A stretch of 64,000 nt of DNA from Halopiger aswanensis (GCF_003610195.1 NZ_RAPO01000004.1:434001-498000); one strand, 5' to 3'. Positions 51,727 through 61,647 are shown, numbered from the stretch's first letter. Program-made: numbers and translations. The notes: a model not told the origin generated them from the sequence alone.

Positions 51727-52032
51727 TGTTCGTACTCGCCGTGATCCGATTTAGTTGGTCGATCGAGACGTCCGAGGTGAGAAGTGCGGGCCGTGTGTGC
51801 CATTGTTTGGTGTCCGTCCGAGAGTAGTAGGACTGCAAACGCAATTAATCATGTATCGGATCTGGAGAACAGGTCACTATTGCTGACAGTACGACGACGC
51901 GTTTGGGCGGTATTCAAACGCAATTCGTGATTGGGATCGCTGAGACCACCTGTCAGTCCGGCAAGTACGTGATCCGAACGGACCGTGATTTACACCCCGG
52001 CCGTAAATGCAGAAACCGTATTTCTAGCCCTG
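51727..52032. other. Intergenic region, nothing recognised
   Basis: 306 bases between the GAP-family gene start and the shikimate dehydrogenase stop. No coding frame, repeat or clear promoter beyond the AT-richer stretch before 51726. Confidence 0.45.
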
Positions 52033-52833
52033 TTACAAGTGACTGCGCAGCGCCTCGTTCATCGCGTCGACCGGCGCCTCCTGGCCGGTCCAGATTTCGA
52101 AGGCGTCGACGCCTTGGAACAGCAGCATCCAGGCGCCGTCGATCGTCTGAGCACCGGCGTTGGCGGCGTCCTGCAGGAACCGCGTCTCGAACGGCTTGTA
52201 CACCGCGTCGAAGGCGACGAGATCCTCGTGCCAGGCGTCGGCCGGGGCGACCGACTCGTCCGACTCCAGCCCGACGCTGGTCGCGTTGGCGACGACGTCG
52301 GCGTCGGCCATCAAGTCCGGCAGTTCCTCGAGTCCGTGGCCGGTCGCGCCCGGGACCTCGTCGGCGAGGTCGTGCGCCTTGGACTCCGTCCGATTGGCGA
52401 TCTGCACGTCGGCGCCCGCTTCCTCGAACCCGAAGGCGAGCGCCCGGGCGGCGCCGCCGGCACCGACGACGACCGCGCGACCCCCCTCGAGGTCGACGCC
52501 GTGGTGCTCGAAGGCCCGAAGCGTGCCGGTCATGTCGGTGTTGTACCCGACGGGCCCGTCCTCGGTGAAGTCGATCGTGTTGACCGCTCCGACCCGTTCG
52601 ATTTGCGCGTCCGGCTCGGCGAACTCGAAGGCGTCGTGTTTGAACGGCAGCGTGACTGTCAGGCCGTCGATACCGAGCGCCTCGGCGCCGCGAAACGCCT
52701 CCTGGATCCGATCGGGATCGGCCTCGAAGGTGACGAACTTGGCGTCGATGCCGAGTTCGCGGAAGGCGGCTTCGTGCAGCGGCGGCGACAGTGAGTGCTC
52801 GACGGGGTTGCCGATGATACCGTAGACGTCCAT
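52033..52833 (-). CDS. aroE: Shikimate dehydrogenase
   Basis: 266 residues from ATG 52833 (MDVYGIIGNP); an upstream in-frame start would add a non-conserved 16 residues. AroE blocks: IIGNPVEHSLSPPLHEAAF with shikimate-binding Ser residues, GLTVTLPFKHDAF with the catalytic Lys, GYNTDMTG, the NADP-binding VVGAGGAARALAF and ANRTESKA, and IDGAWMLLFQG near the end. It reduces 3-dehydroshikimate to shikimate in aromatic amino-acid synthesis. A core metabolic gene, so this part resembles main chromosome. Confidence 0.95.
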   Translation of the reverse strand: MDVYGIIGNPVEHSLSPPLHEAAFRELGIDAKFVTFEADPDRIQEAFRGAEALGIDGLTVTLPFKHDAFEFAEPDAQIERVGAVNTIDFTEDGPVGYNTDMTGTLRAFEHHGVDLEGGRAVVVGAGGAARALAFGFEEAGADVQIANRTESKAHDLADEVPGATGHGLEELPDLMADADVVANATSVGLESDESVAPADAWHEDLVAFDAVYKPFETRFLQDAANAGAQTIDGAWMLLFQGVDAFEIWTGQEAPVDAMNEALRSHL

Positions 52834-52938
52834 ACCCGTGGTCGCGACGGCGAGAAAGATAATGTTCACGATTTGTTGCACGAGAACCCGGGTAGCCGTC
52901 GGTCCGAGAAGTCTGCTAAATATGCCGTCGAGAATCTC

Positions 52939-53466
52939 TCAGTCGCTACGGACGAACGTGACCGGACACGGCGCATTGAGGAGCGCGTACTGCGCAGTAC
53001 TCCCGAATATAGCCTTCCCCGTCGGGGACCGGTTCCCGCCGCAGATAACGACGCGATCGGCGTTCACCTCGTTCGCGGTATCGACGATCGCTTCTCCGGT
53101 ATTGTCGGTGATCCGACCGTGAACGGTAATCGGCATCCCGTAGTTTCGAGTCGGATCGCGCAATCCGGCCGCCGCTTGCCGAACCGACTGCGACCGCTTC
53201 GCGAGTTCGTCCGGCTCCGGCGGCGAGTCTGCGTCGTACTCGAGCCGCTGGATCGTCTTCTCGAACTCGTCGGTGGAAAAGGGACAAACGAGATGGACAG
53301 TTGCGTGAGCGGGACCGGCGACCTCCGCGACTACATCACTCACATTATCAATTTGACCGCTATCTATTTCAGAAACAGCTACGACAATTGATGATACTGA
53401 TTGGCCGCGGTCCTTACCCCGTTGGTAACGGGACCGATCTCGGTTCGTTGTGTTTGAATCTACCAT
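52939..53466 (-). CDS. Universal stress protein (UspA family)
   Basis: 175 residues. A hydrophilic, basic N-terminal extension of about 24 residues precedes the Usp fold, which starts VSSIVVAVSEIDSG. ADRVVICGGNRSPTGKAIFG holds the nucleotide-loop-type glycines, and the last strand is CPVTFVRS. A later start is possible given the unusual N-terminus. Resembles the Usp at 13584-14045, especially over the RSPTGKA segment. Confidence 0.85.
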   Translation of the reverse strand: MVDSNTTNRDRSRYQRGKDRGQSVSSIVVAVSEIDSGQIDNVSDVVAEVAGPAHATVHLVCPFSTDEFEKTIQRLEYDADSPPEPDELAKRSQSVRQAAAGLRDPTRNYGMPITVHGRITDNTGEAIVDTANEVNADRVVICGGNRSPTGKAIFGSTAQYALLNAPCPVTFVRSD

Positions 53467-53689
53467 TGCGAACCGAATCCGGAATAAGTGCGTTTTTCAG
53501 CGGTGTCGAGCCCATTATATCGATTCTGGTTGTTGGATAGATGATCCATTTATCGAATGCTTCGGGGCCAGTCGCCGTGAGAGGACTGCTTGCAAAGTCG
53601 AGCCGAATCTACGACGACCCAACACCATATATCATATATACAGAATAGACAGAAATTAGAGTGTCAGGCTCGAGCCGGACGGGTTCCGA

Positions 53690-56296
53690 TCAGCGGAACC
53701 GGCCGAGCAGTTCGTAGTCTCCGTCAGGGTCGTACCGGCGGAACAGCATACTGTTCGTCAGCACGGAGACGCTCGAGAACGCCATCGCGGCCGCAGCGAG
53801 TACCGGCTGCAGGAGGCCGAGCGACGCGAGCGGGATCATCGCCGTGTTGTAGCCGAGCGCCCACACGAGGTTCTGCTTGATCTTCTGCAGCGTGGCGTCC
53901 GAGATGCGGATCGCCTTCACGACGTCGAGCGGATCGTCGCGCATCAGCGTCACGTCGGCCGCCTCGATGGCGACGTCCGTCCCGGAGCCGATCGCCGTCC
54001 CGACGTGGGCGACGGCGAGCGCGGGAGCGTCGTTGACGCCGTCCCCGACCATCATCGCCTGTCGGCCCTCGTCCTGAATGCGCTCGACCGCGTCGGACTT
54101 GTCCTCCGGGAGGACCCCGGCGCGGACGTTCTCGGGGTCGATACCGACGCGCTGGGCGACCGCTCGAGCGGTCCGCTCGTTGTCGCCCGTGATCATCATC
54201 ACGTCGACGCCGCGCTCCCGAAGGGCGGCCACGGCGTCGTCCGCCGTTTCCTTCACGGTGTCGGCGTCGGCGACGACGCCGATCAGATCGCCCTCGTAGG
54301 CGACGAGCATCGCCGTCTTCCCCTCGTTCTCGAGGCGCTCCATGGTCTCCGCGGCGGGCGAGGGATCGATTCCTTCGTCCCGCAGGAGTTTTCGGTTCCC
54401 GACCAGCACCTCGCCGCCGTCGACCGTCGCCCGGACGCCGTGGCCGGGGACGTTCTCGAACGCGTCGGGATCGACGACGTCGAGGCCGCGTTCCTCGGCA
54501 CCCTCGACGAGCGCCTGGGCCAGCGGGTGTTCGCTCCCGCTCTCGGCCGACGCCGCGAGTCGGAGGACGTCGTCCTCCGAGAGGTCGGGTCGAGCGGTGA
54601 GTTGGCCGCCGTCAGGCGACGCCTCGCCGCCGTCCGGCAGCGGGGTTCCGTCCTCGCCGATGACGACTACGTCGGTGAGTTCCATTTCGCCCTCGGTGAG
54701 CGTCCCCGTCTTGTCGAAGACGACGGTGTCGACGTCCTTCGCGCGCTCGAGGACGTCGCCGCCTTTGAACAGCACGCCGTTCTGGGCGCCGATGGTGGTC
54801 CCGACCATCGTCGCGGCGGGCGTCGCGAGCCCGAGCGCGCAGGGACAGGCGATCAGCACGGCCGACGCGAAGACGATGACCGCGAACTCGAAGACCGACA
54901 CGCCCCCGCCGGCCGGCGCGGGACCGCCGGCGACCTGGCCCCACACCGGGAGCCAGTCGACGACGCCGGCCAACGCCTCGGGGAACAGGAACCAGACGGC
55001 CCCCCAGAACAAGGCGTTCGCGATGACCGCGGGCACGAAGTACGCCGAGATGCGGTCCGCTAAGTTCTGGATATCGGGCTGGCGCGACTGGGCGTCCTTG
55101 ACCGTCTGGACGATCTGCTGGAGCGCCGTGTCCGAGCCGACCTTCGTCGCTTCGACCACGAGGACGCCGTTCTCGTTGATAGTCGAGCCGACCACCTCGT
55201 CGCCTTCCTCCTTTTCGACGGGGACGGACTCGCCGGTGACCATCGACTCGTCGACGGCCGACTGCCCGTCGACGACGACGCCGTCCGTGGGGATCTTCTC
55301 GCCGGGCCGGACCTTCATTCGGTCGCCGACCGCAACGTCCTCGAGCGGAACCGCTTCCTCGGTTCCGTCTTCGCGAACGACCGTCGCCGTCTCGGCTTCC
55401 ATCTCGAGCAGCTTCCGGAGTGCCTCACCGGCCTGGCCCTTCGAGCGGGCTTCGAGGTAGTTCCCCAGCGTGATGAACACGAGGATGAACGCGGCCGTGT
55501 CGAAGTACACGCCGCCGGCGATGAGTCCGAGCAGGACGGCCACGCTGTAGATGTACGCGGTGGACGAGCCCAGCGCGATGAGCACGTCCATGTTGGCCCG
55601 CTTGTTCCTGACGAGCGCCTTGTAGGAGTTCCTGTAGAACTGCCAGCCCAGCACGACCTGAACGGGCGTCGCGAGCGCGAACTCGACCCAGCCGAACTCG
55701 AGGCCGAAGACCTGTTCGGGCAGCGCAGTTCCACCCAACAGGAAGCGATCGGCCAGGAAGAACAGGAACGGGGCCGACAGCACCGCCCCGAACAGCGTCA
55801 GTCGAAGTTGCTTCCGAATTTCGTCCTGCCGGGCCGCGTCGCGCGCGTCCCGATCCGAGTCCTCGTCGTCGCCTTCCTCGCGAACCGGCGAGTAGCCGGC
55901 GTCCTCGATGGCGTCGTACAGGTCCGCGATCGAGGCGTCCGCGGGGTTGTAGGTGATCTGCGCCTCGTCAGTCGCGTAGTTGACGTCCGCGTCGACGACG
56001 CCCGGCGTCGACTCGAGTGCGGTTTCGTTGGTCTCCGCGCAGTTCGCACACGACATGTCGGCGATGGCGATCGTCACCGTCTCCGAGACGGCGCCGTAGC
56101 CGGCGTCGTCGATCGCGTCGTAGATCTCCGCGAGCGATACCTCATCGGGGTCGTACGTGACCGAGCCCTCGTCGGTGGCGTAGTTGGCGTTCGCCTCCGA
56201 GACGCCGTCGAGGGACTCGAGGGTGTCCTGAATCGTCGCCGAACAGTTGGCGCAGGACATCCCCGTGATATCGAGGTGGATAGTTCGGGTGGCCAT
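53690..56296 (-). CDS. copA: Copper-translocating P1B-type ATPase
   Basis: 868 residues. Two N-terminal heavy-metal domains carry GMSCANC (12-18) and DMSCANC (80-86). The membrane CPC motif is in [13 protein letters not shown]. The phosphorylation site is [18 protein letters not shown] is the P1B histidine-proline motif, and [11 protein letters not shown] is the hinge. It exports Cu(I). It lies 99 bases downstream of the Lrp-TRASH regulator on the same strand, with a candidate operator in the gap. Confidence 0.95.
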   Translation of the reverse strand: MATRTIHLDITGMSCANCSATIQDTLESLDGVSEANANYATDEGSVTYDPDEVSLAEIYDAIDDAGYGAVSETVTIAIADMSCANCAETNETALESTPGVVDADVNYATDEAQITYNPADASIADLYDAIEDAGYSPVREEGDDEDSDRDARDAARQDEIRKQLRLTLFGAVLSAPFLFFLADRFLLGGTALPEQVFGLEFGWVEFALATPVQVVLGWQFYRNSYKALVRNKRANMDVLIALGSSTAYIYSVAVLLGLIAGGVYFDTAAFILVFITLGNYLEARSKGQAGEALRKLLEMEAETATVVREDGTEEAVPLEDVAVGDRMKVRPGEKIPTDGVVVDGQSAVDESMVTGESVPVEKEEGDEVVGSTINENGVLVVEATKVGSDTALQQIVQTVKDAQSRQPDIQNLADRISAYFVPAVIANALFWGAVWFLFPEALAGVVDWLPVWGQVAGGPAPAGGGVSVFEFAVIVFASAVLIACPCALGLATPAATMVGTTIGAQNGVLFKGGDVLERAKDVDTVVFDKTGTLTEGEMELTDVVVIGEDGTPLPDGGEASPDGGQLTARPDLSEDDVLRLAASAESGSEHPLAQALVEGAEERGLDVVDPDAFENVPGHGVRATVDGGEVLVGNRKLLRDEGIDPSPAAETMERLENEGKTAMLVAYEGDLIGVVADADTVKETADDAVAALRERGVDVMMITGDNERTARAVAQRVGIDPENVRAGVLPEDKSDAVERIQDEGRQAMMVGDGVNDAPALAVAHVGTAIGSGTDVAIEAADVTLMRDDPLDVVKAIRISDATLQKIKQNLVWALGYNTAMIPLASLGLLQPVLAAAAMAFSSVSVLTNSMLFRRYDPDGDYELLGRFR

Positions 56297-56377
56297 ACTG
56301 GTTCTTGTCTCGTCCTAGGGGCCCCACCTTTAGGCGGTTTTCTCCTTCGATGTGTCCGCTACGGCCGTCGATTTACT

Positions 56378-56390
56378 TTCGAATCCAAAG
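56378..56390. promoter_or_regulatory. Candidate copper-regulator operator before copA
   Basis: The motif ttcgaatccaaag lies 82-94 bases before the copA start. Nearly the same sequence recurs at 57065-57078 and, inverted, at 57032-57045 in front of copZ. The repeated occurrence at promoters of copper genes flanking a TRASH-domain regulator suggests a shared binding site. Confidence 0.6.
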
Positions 56391-56395
56391 TGTCG

Positions 56396-56986
56396 TCAGA
56401 CGCCTTCTTCCAGTTGCTGGTACCGGTCCTCGAAGCGGGAAAGACAGGACGGACAGCAGAAGTGGTAGACCTCGCCGTCGATCCGCGACGTTTCGCCCTC
56501 GCTGTCGACCGTGTTCCCGCACTCCGCACAGGAGAGCGCGAACTCGACGCCGTCGATCGACGGCGTCCACTCGACGCGGTCGACCAGCGTCACCGTGTAG
56601 TCGATCACCGTCACGTCCTCTAACAGCGTCTCGAGCCACGTCCGGACGTTCTGGGCCTCGATACGGGCGTAGAACCAGAGGTCGCCCTCCGCCGTCACGA
56701 ACACGTGTTCGACGCCGTCCGCGTCGCGGACGCGTTCTCGAGCCGGCTCGAGCGACTCGGTCGGGAGTTCCGCCTGAATCAGGACGGGAACGCCGGCCCG
56801 AAGCTGCGACCGGTTGACGTCGATCGTGAAATTGTTGATGATACCCGTCTCCTGCAGCCGCTCGACGCGGTCCGAGACTGCTGGCCCCGACAGCCCGACG
56901 TGCTCGCCGATCTCGCTGAACGGTCGGCGGGCGTTCTCGGCCAACAGCGACAGAATCTCCATATCCGTTTCGTCCAGATCGCGCAT
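56396..56986 (-). CDS. Lrp/AsnC-family transcriptional regulator with C-terminal TRASH metal-binding domain
   Basis: 196 residues. The N-terminal helix-turn-helix (ETDMEILSLLAENARRPFSE, then GLSGPAVSDRVERLQETG) is Lrp/AsnC type. A ligand-like domain spans about 65-140. The TRASH module has Cys 153, 156, 177, 178 and 181 (CAECGN and FCCPSCLSRF), suited to sensing copper. Related halobacterial regulators control a copper ATPase. It is divergent from copZ and upstream of copA. A TATA-like tactatact at about 57008-57016 lies 22-30 bases before its ATG, predicting a leaderless transcript. Confidence 0.92.
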   Translation of the reverse strand: MRDLDETDMEILSLLAENARRPFSEIGEHVGLSGPAVSDRVERLQETGIINNFTIDVNRSQLRAGVPVLIQAELPTESLEPARERVRDADGVEHVFVTAEGDLWFYARIEAQNVRTWLETLLEDVTVIDYTVTLVDRVEWTPSIDGVEFALSCAECGNTVDSEGETSRIDGEVYHFCCPSCLSRFEDRYQQLEEGV

Positions 56987-57031
56987 AGGACTGGTACTCG
57001 CTCCGGATACTATACTGTTTCTCGTCTTCTA

Positions 57032-57078
57032 CTTTGGATCGTTCGGGTGCAGCCGAGACGAAACGTTCGAATCCAAGG
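57032..57078. promoter_or_regulatory. Inverted pair of candidate copper-regulator sites in the regulator-copZ intergenic region
   Basis: ctttggatcgttcg (57032-57045) and gttcgaatccaagg (57065-57078) are oppositely oriented copies of one motif, 19 bases apart. They lie between the divergent starts at 56986 and 57120. A third copy is at 56378-56390 before copA. This arrangement suits control of all three genes by one dimeric regulator. Confidence 0.6.
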
Positions 57079-57119
57079 AGAAACGCACAAAGATCAGGCA
57101 CCGTTACCTTCAGTCGACT

Positions 57120-57317
57120 ATGAGCCAGACCATCACCGTCGAAGGGATGTCCTGCGAACACTGCGAACAGACCGTCGAAGAAGCCCTCGAGGACGTCGAG
57201 GGCGTCTCGGAGGCGACGGCCGATAGCGACGCCGAGACCGCGACGGTCGAGGGTTCCGCCGATCCGGACGCGCTCGTCGGCGCCGTCGAGGACGCCGGCT
57301 ACGACGCGTCGGCATAA
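57120..57317 (+). CDS. copZ: Copper chaperone, heavy-metal-associated domain protein
   Basis: 65 residues, a single HMA domain. It begins MSQTITVEGMSCEHCEQT with the GMSC-x-x-C copper site at 9-15 and ends DAGYDASA. The protein should carry Cu(I) to the CopA ATPase in the cytoplasm. It is divergent from the regulator. ATG 57120 is the start that yields exactly one domain. Confidence 0.93.
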   Translation: MSQTITVEGMSCEHCEQTVEEALEDVEGVSEATADSDAETATVEGSADPDALVGAVEDAGYDASA

Positions 57318-57422
57318 CTGACGGTGCTTCGGTGCGATCAAATCGGATACCACTGAATCGCCCTCCAACTCGAGTATCGACGGAGCGGTGTTCGATTGCG
57401 GTCTCGATCTTGCGGTCGCAGT

Positions 57423-57650
57423 TCACGGCGACAGCAGTCGAATCATCGAGGATTCCGCGACTCCGTGTATCCGCTTCGTCGGTCGGAATCGGTTTTTTAC
57501 TCCGTCGCAGACTGTCCAGTAGCCGTCTGGGACCGGAACGACGTACAGTGCGGTGATAGCCGCTTCGGGGACTGATCGAGGGCGTACTCGAGGGCATCTT
57601 CGGCCGGTGTCGATCCGAGCGATTGATACCAATATACAGTCAACGTCAAC
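57423..57650 (-). pseudogene. N-terminal remnant of a universal stress protein, two frameshifts
   Basis: On the minus strand successive frames read CILVSIAR, then GSTPAEDALEYALDQSP, then EAAITALYVVPVPDGYW. Together these give a normal Usp first strand, helix and second strand. Two compensating frameshifts near 57610 and 57570 and the missing C-terminal half make it non-functional. It would have been a Usp of the type at 61040-61492. Confidence 0.7.
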
Positions 57651-57715
57651 GGGGTCGATATCATCGTGGCCCGGCCACGTCGCAATCGCTCTGATTCGAC
57701 TCACCCCGATCTCGA

Positions 57716-57870
57716 TCATCCCAGTGCTCCTCGACAGACAGGACCGATTCGTTCGGCCCTGTTGAAACCCTTAATTAGAGATAGTTCTTGGAAATCGTGC
57801 TGAATACAGGGCGCGAGTCGTGACGGCGTGGTGGCCAGATTGAAGCTATCGCAACCGGTCAGTAGAAGGA
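57716..57870. mobile_element. Possible terminal remnant of a haloarchaeal insertion sequence
   Basis: The segment cggccctgttgaaaccc followed by an AT-rich stretch around 57755-57790 resembles the ends of some haloarchaeal transposons as I remember them. No transposase frame or matching second end is visible. It lies among decayed genes, consistent with an old insertion, but the assignment rests on recall only. Confidence 0.25.
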
Positions 57871-57980
57871 AAACTGTCGTGATTCGACCGGCTTCGATCG
57901 TGAGTGTGTGTATCAGCCCTGTCGAGAGGCCCGCGTTCCGGACCATGTCAGATTGGCCAGACCGTCTTTCAGTTCCCCAG

Positions 57981-59495
57981 TCACGAATCGTCCTCCTTCG
58001 ACCGCGGAAAGAGCACCGTGAGTACCACGAGTATTACGAACGCCGTTAGTGCGAACTCCATCCAGTTTGCCAGCACTGGCAACAGCGCTGGTAGGACCTC
58101 CGAGCCGAGTCCCCACCACAGTCCGGCGACGACGAACCCGATCGCACCAAGTCCGGCACGCCACTTCACGTCCCACCGAGCGAGGGGATGAAATTCTCGT
58201 TCCCCGGCACGGAGTCCCCGCCCGAGTCGCCAAATTAGTCCCGCGGTGGCAAGTCCGGCGACGCCGATCGTCGCTTTCAACCCAGTCGCCATCCGCGAGT
58301 AGGTACGGCTCATCGCCACCGACGATAGCCCTTGCGCCTCGGCCCACGCACCCGCGACCTCGCCTAAGAGTCGCTGGGATCGTTCGCTGTTGGTGAGCAC
58401 GACGATCCCGTCGCCGGTCACCGGGACACAGTGGTAGTGGCTCAGCCAGCCGGTGTGCTGGCCGCCGTGCCAGACGGCCCTCTGGCCACCAGACAGCGTC
58501 TCAACGAAGTGCCCCAGTCCGTAGCCGTCGGAGACGTAGCCGTAGAGCCCCGTCGTCTCCACCGCCGGGCCGTGGATCTCCGCGAGTGTCTCGGGCTCGA
58601 GGACGCCACGGCCGGGCGGTTCCCCGTCGGGCCCCTCGGTCGCGGCGGCCACGAAGCGGGCGATGTCTTCGGCGGTCGCGTACAGCCCGCCGGGGGCCTT
58701 GACCGGGTCGACGAAAACGGGAGCGCGGCCACCGTCGAGATAGTACCCGGTGGCGATGTCGGAAGCCACTTCCTCGTCCCAAGTGAACGTGGCATCGTCC
58801 ATCCCTAGGGGCTCGAGGATTTCCTCCCGCATGAACGTCTCGTACTCGCGGCCGGAGACCTCCTCGATCAGGATCTCGAGGAGCACGAACCCGGCGTTTG
58901 AGTAACTGAACTCCGTTCCAGGCGGCTGTTCGAACTCGGCGGCTGATTCTATCCCTTTCCCGGCGAGCACCTCCTCGGGAGCGGGGACCGCCTCGCCCGG
59001 CGCGTACAGCTGGTCTTCGTCGGGCAATCCCATCTGTAGGCCGGACGTATGCGAGAGCAGCCGCCGGACCGTCACCTCCCTGGTGTCGAACTCTGCCTCC
59101 GGTAGTTCCCACCGCGTGACGTGACGTTCCACCGGATCATCCAGGCCGATCTCGCCACGCTCGACCAGCGTTAGCACGCCCCAGGCGGTGACCGACTTCG
59201 TGATGGAGGCCACCCGGAAGATGGTCTCGGTCGTCGTCGGCCGCCTGTTCTCGCTGTCGGCCTCGCCGTATGCCTCGGTCCACGTCACCTCGCCGTTCTT
59301 GACGAGCGCGATGCTCGCTCCGGGGACGTCGTAGTACTCGAGCAACTTCGGGACGCGCTCGTTGAGGTGTTTAGGAAGCGAGTCTGCCGGTCCGTCTCTC
59401 CCACCGAACCCGAGATCGAGACAGCCGGCAAGCGAACCGGTCAGGTTTGCCCCGGCCAACGCGAGGTACTCGCGGCGGGGGGTATCCCGGGTCAC
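57981..59495 (-). CDS. Serine beta-lactamase-family hydrolase with C-terminal membrane helices
   Basis: 504 residues. The N-terminus shows a twin-arginine-like RREYLALAGA and lipobox SLAGC, so it is probably a secreted lipoprotein. The class-C-type fold has Ser 97-x-x-Lys 100 (SITK), Tyr 198-x-Asn 200 (YSN) and a late HGGQHTG in the KTG position. The final 120 residues contain about three hydrophobic segments (GLKATIGVAGLATAGLIW, LGAIGFVVAGLWWGL, FALTAFVILVVLTVLF). Such proteins are often esterases or peptidases rather than true beta-lactamases. Substrate unknown. Confidence 0.88.
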   Translation of the reverse strand: MTRDTPRREYLALAGANLTGSLAGCLDLGFGGRDGPADSLPKHLNERVPKLLEYYDVPGASIALVKNGEVTWTEAYGEADSENRRPTTTETIFRVASITKSVTAWGVLTLVERGEIGLDDPVERHVTRWELPEAEFDTREVTVRRLLSHTSGLQMGLPDEDQLYAPGEAVPAPEEVLAGKGIESAAEFEQPPGTEFSYSNAGFVLLEILIEEVSGREYETFMREEILEPLGMDDATFTWDEEVASDIATGYYLDGGRAPVFVDPVKAPGGLYATAEDIARFVAAATEGPDGEPPGRGVLEPETLAEIHGPAVETTGLYGYVSDGYGLGHFVETLSGGQRAVWHGGQHTGWLSHYHCVPVTGDGIVVLTNSERSQRLLGEVAGAWAEAQGLSSVAMSRTYSRMATGLKATIGVAGLATAGLIWRLGRGLRAGEREFHPLARWDVKWRAGLGAIGFVVAGLWWGLGSEVLPALLPVLANWMEFALTAFVILVVLTVLFPRSKEDDS

Positions 59496-59785
59496 TCAAT
59501 CCCCTCCCTCGAATCGCTGACTTCCGAGCCGCTCGCGTCCTCGAACGCCGACAGCCGACCCCCCGCGTTGCCGACAGCCCGACGGCCATCGGCGTGAGCC
59601 TCGGACTTGAGCGGCCACAGAGCGAGCGCTCGTGACGGGACGCAGCCGAGAGCAGCCGGTCGTCGATCCGCAACACTCACGGCGTAATTCATGGCCGAAC
59701 GGTGTCGGGCGAGAGACATATAGGTACATCCCCCTTCCTACTGAGCGGTAACCACTGGCAACGATTAACGGACGGAGGAAAGAGC

Positions 59786-60072
59786 ATGGATCGAAATCCG
59801 TTCCGGTGGCCCCTGACCGTTCTCGGCGGCAGACTCGTCCTGCTCGGGGAGGCGTTTTTCATGGGGCAGGCGTACCGTTACTGGCCGGGTGAGTTCTCGC
59901 CACTGACCGACTACCACAGCGACCTCGGGATGACCGTCGGCGGGCCGCCGGGGGCGAATACGGCACTCGGCACACAGTACTACAACGCGGGCTAGTGTTC
60001 GTCGGACTTGCGGTGATCCTGTTAATGGGTTGGCTGTACGGACTCAGCCAAAGTCGTCGTACCGATCGGTGA
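59786..60072 (+). pseudogene. DUF998-like membrane protein fragment with a frameshift
   Basis: ATG 59786 follows a good ggagga Shine-Dalgarno. The frame gives MDRNPFRWPLTVLGGRLVLL, the DUF998-like YHSDLGMTVGG and QYYNAG, then stops at 59993-59995. Another frame immediately continues LVFVGLAVILLMGWLYGLSQ to a stop at 60070-60072, restoring the expected second helix. The result is still far shorter than a usual DUF998 protein (about 200 residues). It is either a decayed gene or a sequencing indel in a short gene. Its end overlaps the convergent hydrolase gene. Confidence 0.5.
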
Positions 60073-60811
60073 TCGGATCCTTCTCGATCAGCGCGTCGTC
60101 GCTGTACGCACCCAGGTTCTCCCGTAATCGTTCGGCATCGAACGGCTCGCCGTGTGCCGGATAGATTCTCTCGGCTGTGCTGTCGAGGATCTTTCGCCAG
60201 CTCTCGTAATGCTGCTCGAGGTCGGTGATGAATATCGTGTGGTACCGGATTCCCGCCCAGAGGGGCCTGCTCATTGCTGCATCGCCACAGAAGAGCGTCC
60301 CGTCGTCCAACAACACGGAGATCGAGTCCGGGGTGTGCCCCGGCGTGTGGAGGATCGTGCCACCGATGCCCAGTTCGCGCAGAGTCCGGTCGTCGTCGCC
60401 ATCGACCAGTAGATCGTCGTCCCGGAGCGTGACGGGCGGAAAGGTCAGGTCCCACTCGGGAGTAATCCACGACCGAAGCTTCGCCAGGTAGTAGACCCGC
60501 CTGTTCAACAGCCCGCCGCCGGACCTGTCGTTCTCGCCGGCTCGCAACAGTTCGTCGGCGGACTCGTGGGCGATCACGGTCACTTCGTCGAGCAGTTCGT
60601 TCACGAAGCCCACGTGATCGTCGTGATGGTGAGTCAGCAGCAGATACTCGACTTCGTCGACGTCGACGCCGACATCCGCGAGCCGGTCACGGAACGTCCG
60701 ATACTCCCACTCGTACCCGGTATCGATCAACAGGTAGCCTCCATCCGTCTTGAGCAGGTAGCAGTTCGTCGGTCCGACCGAGAGGCTAATCACCGTCCTC
60801 CCGTCCGTCAT
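60044..60811 (-). CDS. Metallo-beta-lactamase-fold hydrolase
   Basis: 255 residues. THHHDDHVGF (60-69) is the H-x-H-x-D-H zinc motif. A third-ligand His is in LHTPGHTPDS, with further ligand Asp in FCGDAAM and His in YPAHGEPFD. The N-terminus NCYLLKTDGGYLLIDTG is the standard entry strand. These are general glyoxalase-II-like or related thiolester/lactone hydrolases. No signal peptide. The substrate cannot be inferred from the neighbours. Confidence 0.9.
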   Translation of the reverse strand: MTDGRTVISLSVGPTNCYLLKTDGGYLLIDTGYEWEYRTFRDRLADVGVDVDEVEYLLLTHHHDDHVGFVNELLDEVTVIAHESADELLRAGENDRSGGGLLNRRVYYLAKLRSWITPEWDLTFPPVTLRDDDLLVDGDDDRTLRELGIGGTILHTPGHTPDSISVLLDDGTLFCGDAAMSRPLWAGIRYHTIFITDLEQHYESWRKILDSTAERIYPAHGEPFDAERLRENLGAYSDDALIEKDPITDRYDDFG

Positions 60812-61039
60812 CCCGTTTCGTTACCTCCGCGCTGGGGGAACGGGACAACTTTTCCCGCGCATAATCGGTAACGGGGTGAAGCCGGAATATCTATAGCTGT
60901 TCTTGATCATATGAGATCGTTCGTGGAGTTACGGAGTCGTTCGTAACCACTACTGTAAGTACTTGAATGCAACCGTTCGATCCAACGATGATATAATCGC
61001 GCCCGCAGTTTATCACTCGTCTCAAAGAATTACTACGTG

Positions 61040-61492
61040 ATGTACGATAAAATACTGCTTCCGACCGATATGAGCCCCGGAGTCGATCGCGCGATCGAGC
61101 ACGCGATCGACGCCGCCGAGCGGTACGACGCCGAGTTGCACGTCCTGTACGTCGTCGACGCCGACGCGTACAGTTCCTATCCCGGCGACGAGTACGTTCA
61201 CGAATTCGAAGGCCTCGAGCACGCCCTCGAGGAAGCGGGCCGGGATGCGGTCGAGGAGATAACCGATCGCGCTGCCGAGGCCGGACTCGAGACGGTCACC
61301 GAGATTCGCCACGGCGTGCCCCACGAGGACATTCTCGAGTACAGCGACGAGGCGGATATCGGCCTCATCGTCGTCGGCTCCAAGAACCGGCCCGGCGAAT
61401 ACCGTCGGTTACTCGGCAGCGTCGCCGAGCGCGTCGCCCGCATGGCCGATCGACCGGTCACGATCGTCAAGACGCCGGTCGAAGACGCGTGA
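61040..61492 (+). CDS. Universal stress protein (UspA family)
   Basis: 150 residues from ATG 61040 (MYDKILLPTDMSPG). Typical Usp order: ELHVLYVVDADAY as second strand, IRHGVPHEDILEY, IGLIVVGSKNRPG with the nucleotide loop, and RPVTIVKTPVE as the last strand. It is the most canonical of the three intact Usp proteins in the window. GTG 61037 is an alternative one codon upstream. Confidence 0.92.
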   Translation: MYDKILLPTDMSPGVDRAIEHAIDAAERYDAELHVLYVVDADAYSSYPGDEYVHEFEGLEHALEEAGRDAVEEITDRAAEAGLETVTEIRHGVPHEDILEYSDEADIGLIVVGSKNRPGEYRRLLGSVAERVARMADRPVTIVKTPVEDA

Positions 61493-61647
61493 GAAACGGT
61501 CGAGCGACGGTCGGACGGCGGCGACCGGTGCCGTCCAGCCGTCCGTCGCAGTCGCCAGATTTCGTCGGCAGCGCTGGCCAGTAGGGATCGGTATTCGAAT
61601 CTGAGTATGAAACAAGACGCGATTCGGTTCGCTGTGATCCGCTAGCG

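Noticed and set aside
54005-55063. Plus-strand open frame of 352 codons
   Set aside because: Antisense to copA; product lacks any recognised domain.
57716-57946. Small minus-strand open frame of 76 codons
   Set aside because: Not convincing as a gene; the region reads better as decayed or mobile-element-derived sequence.
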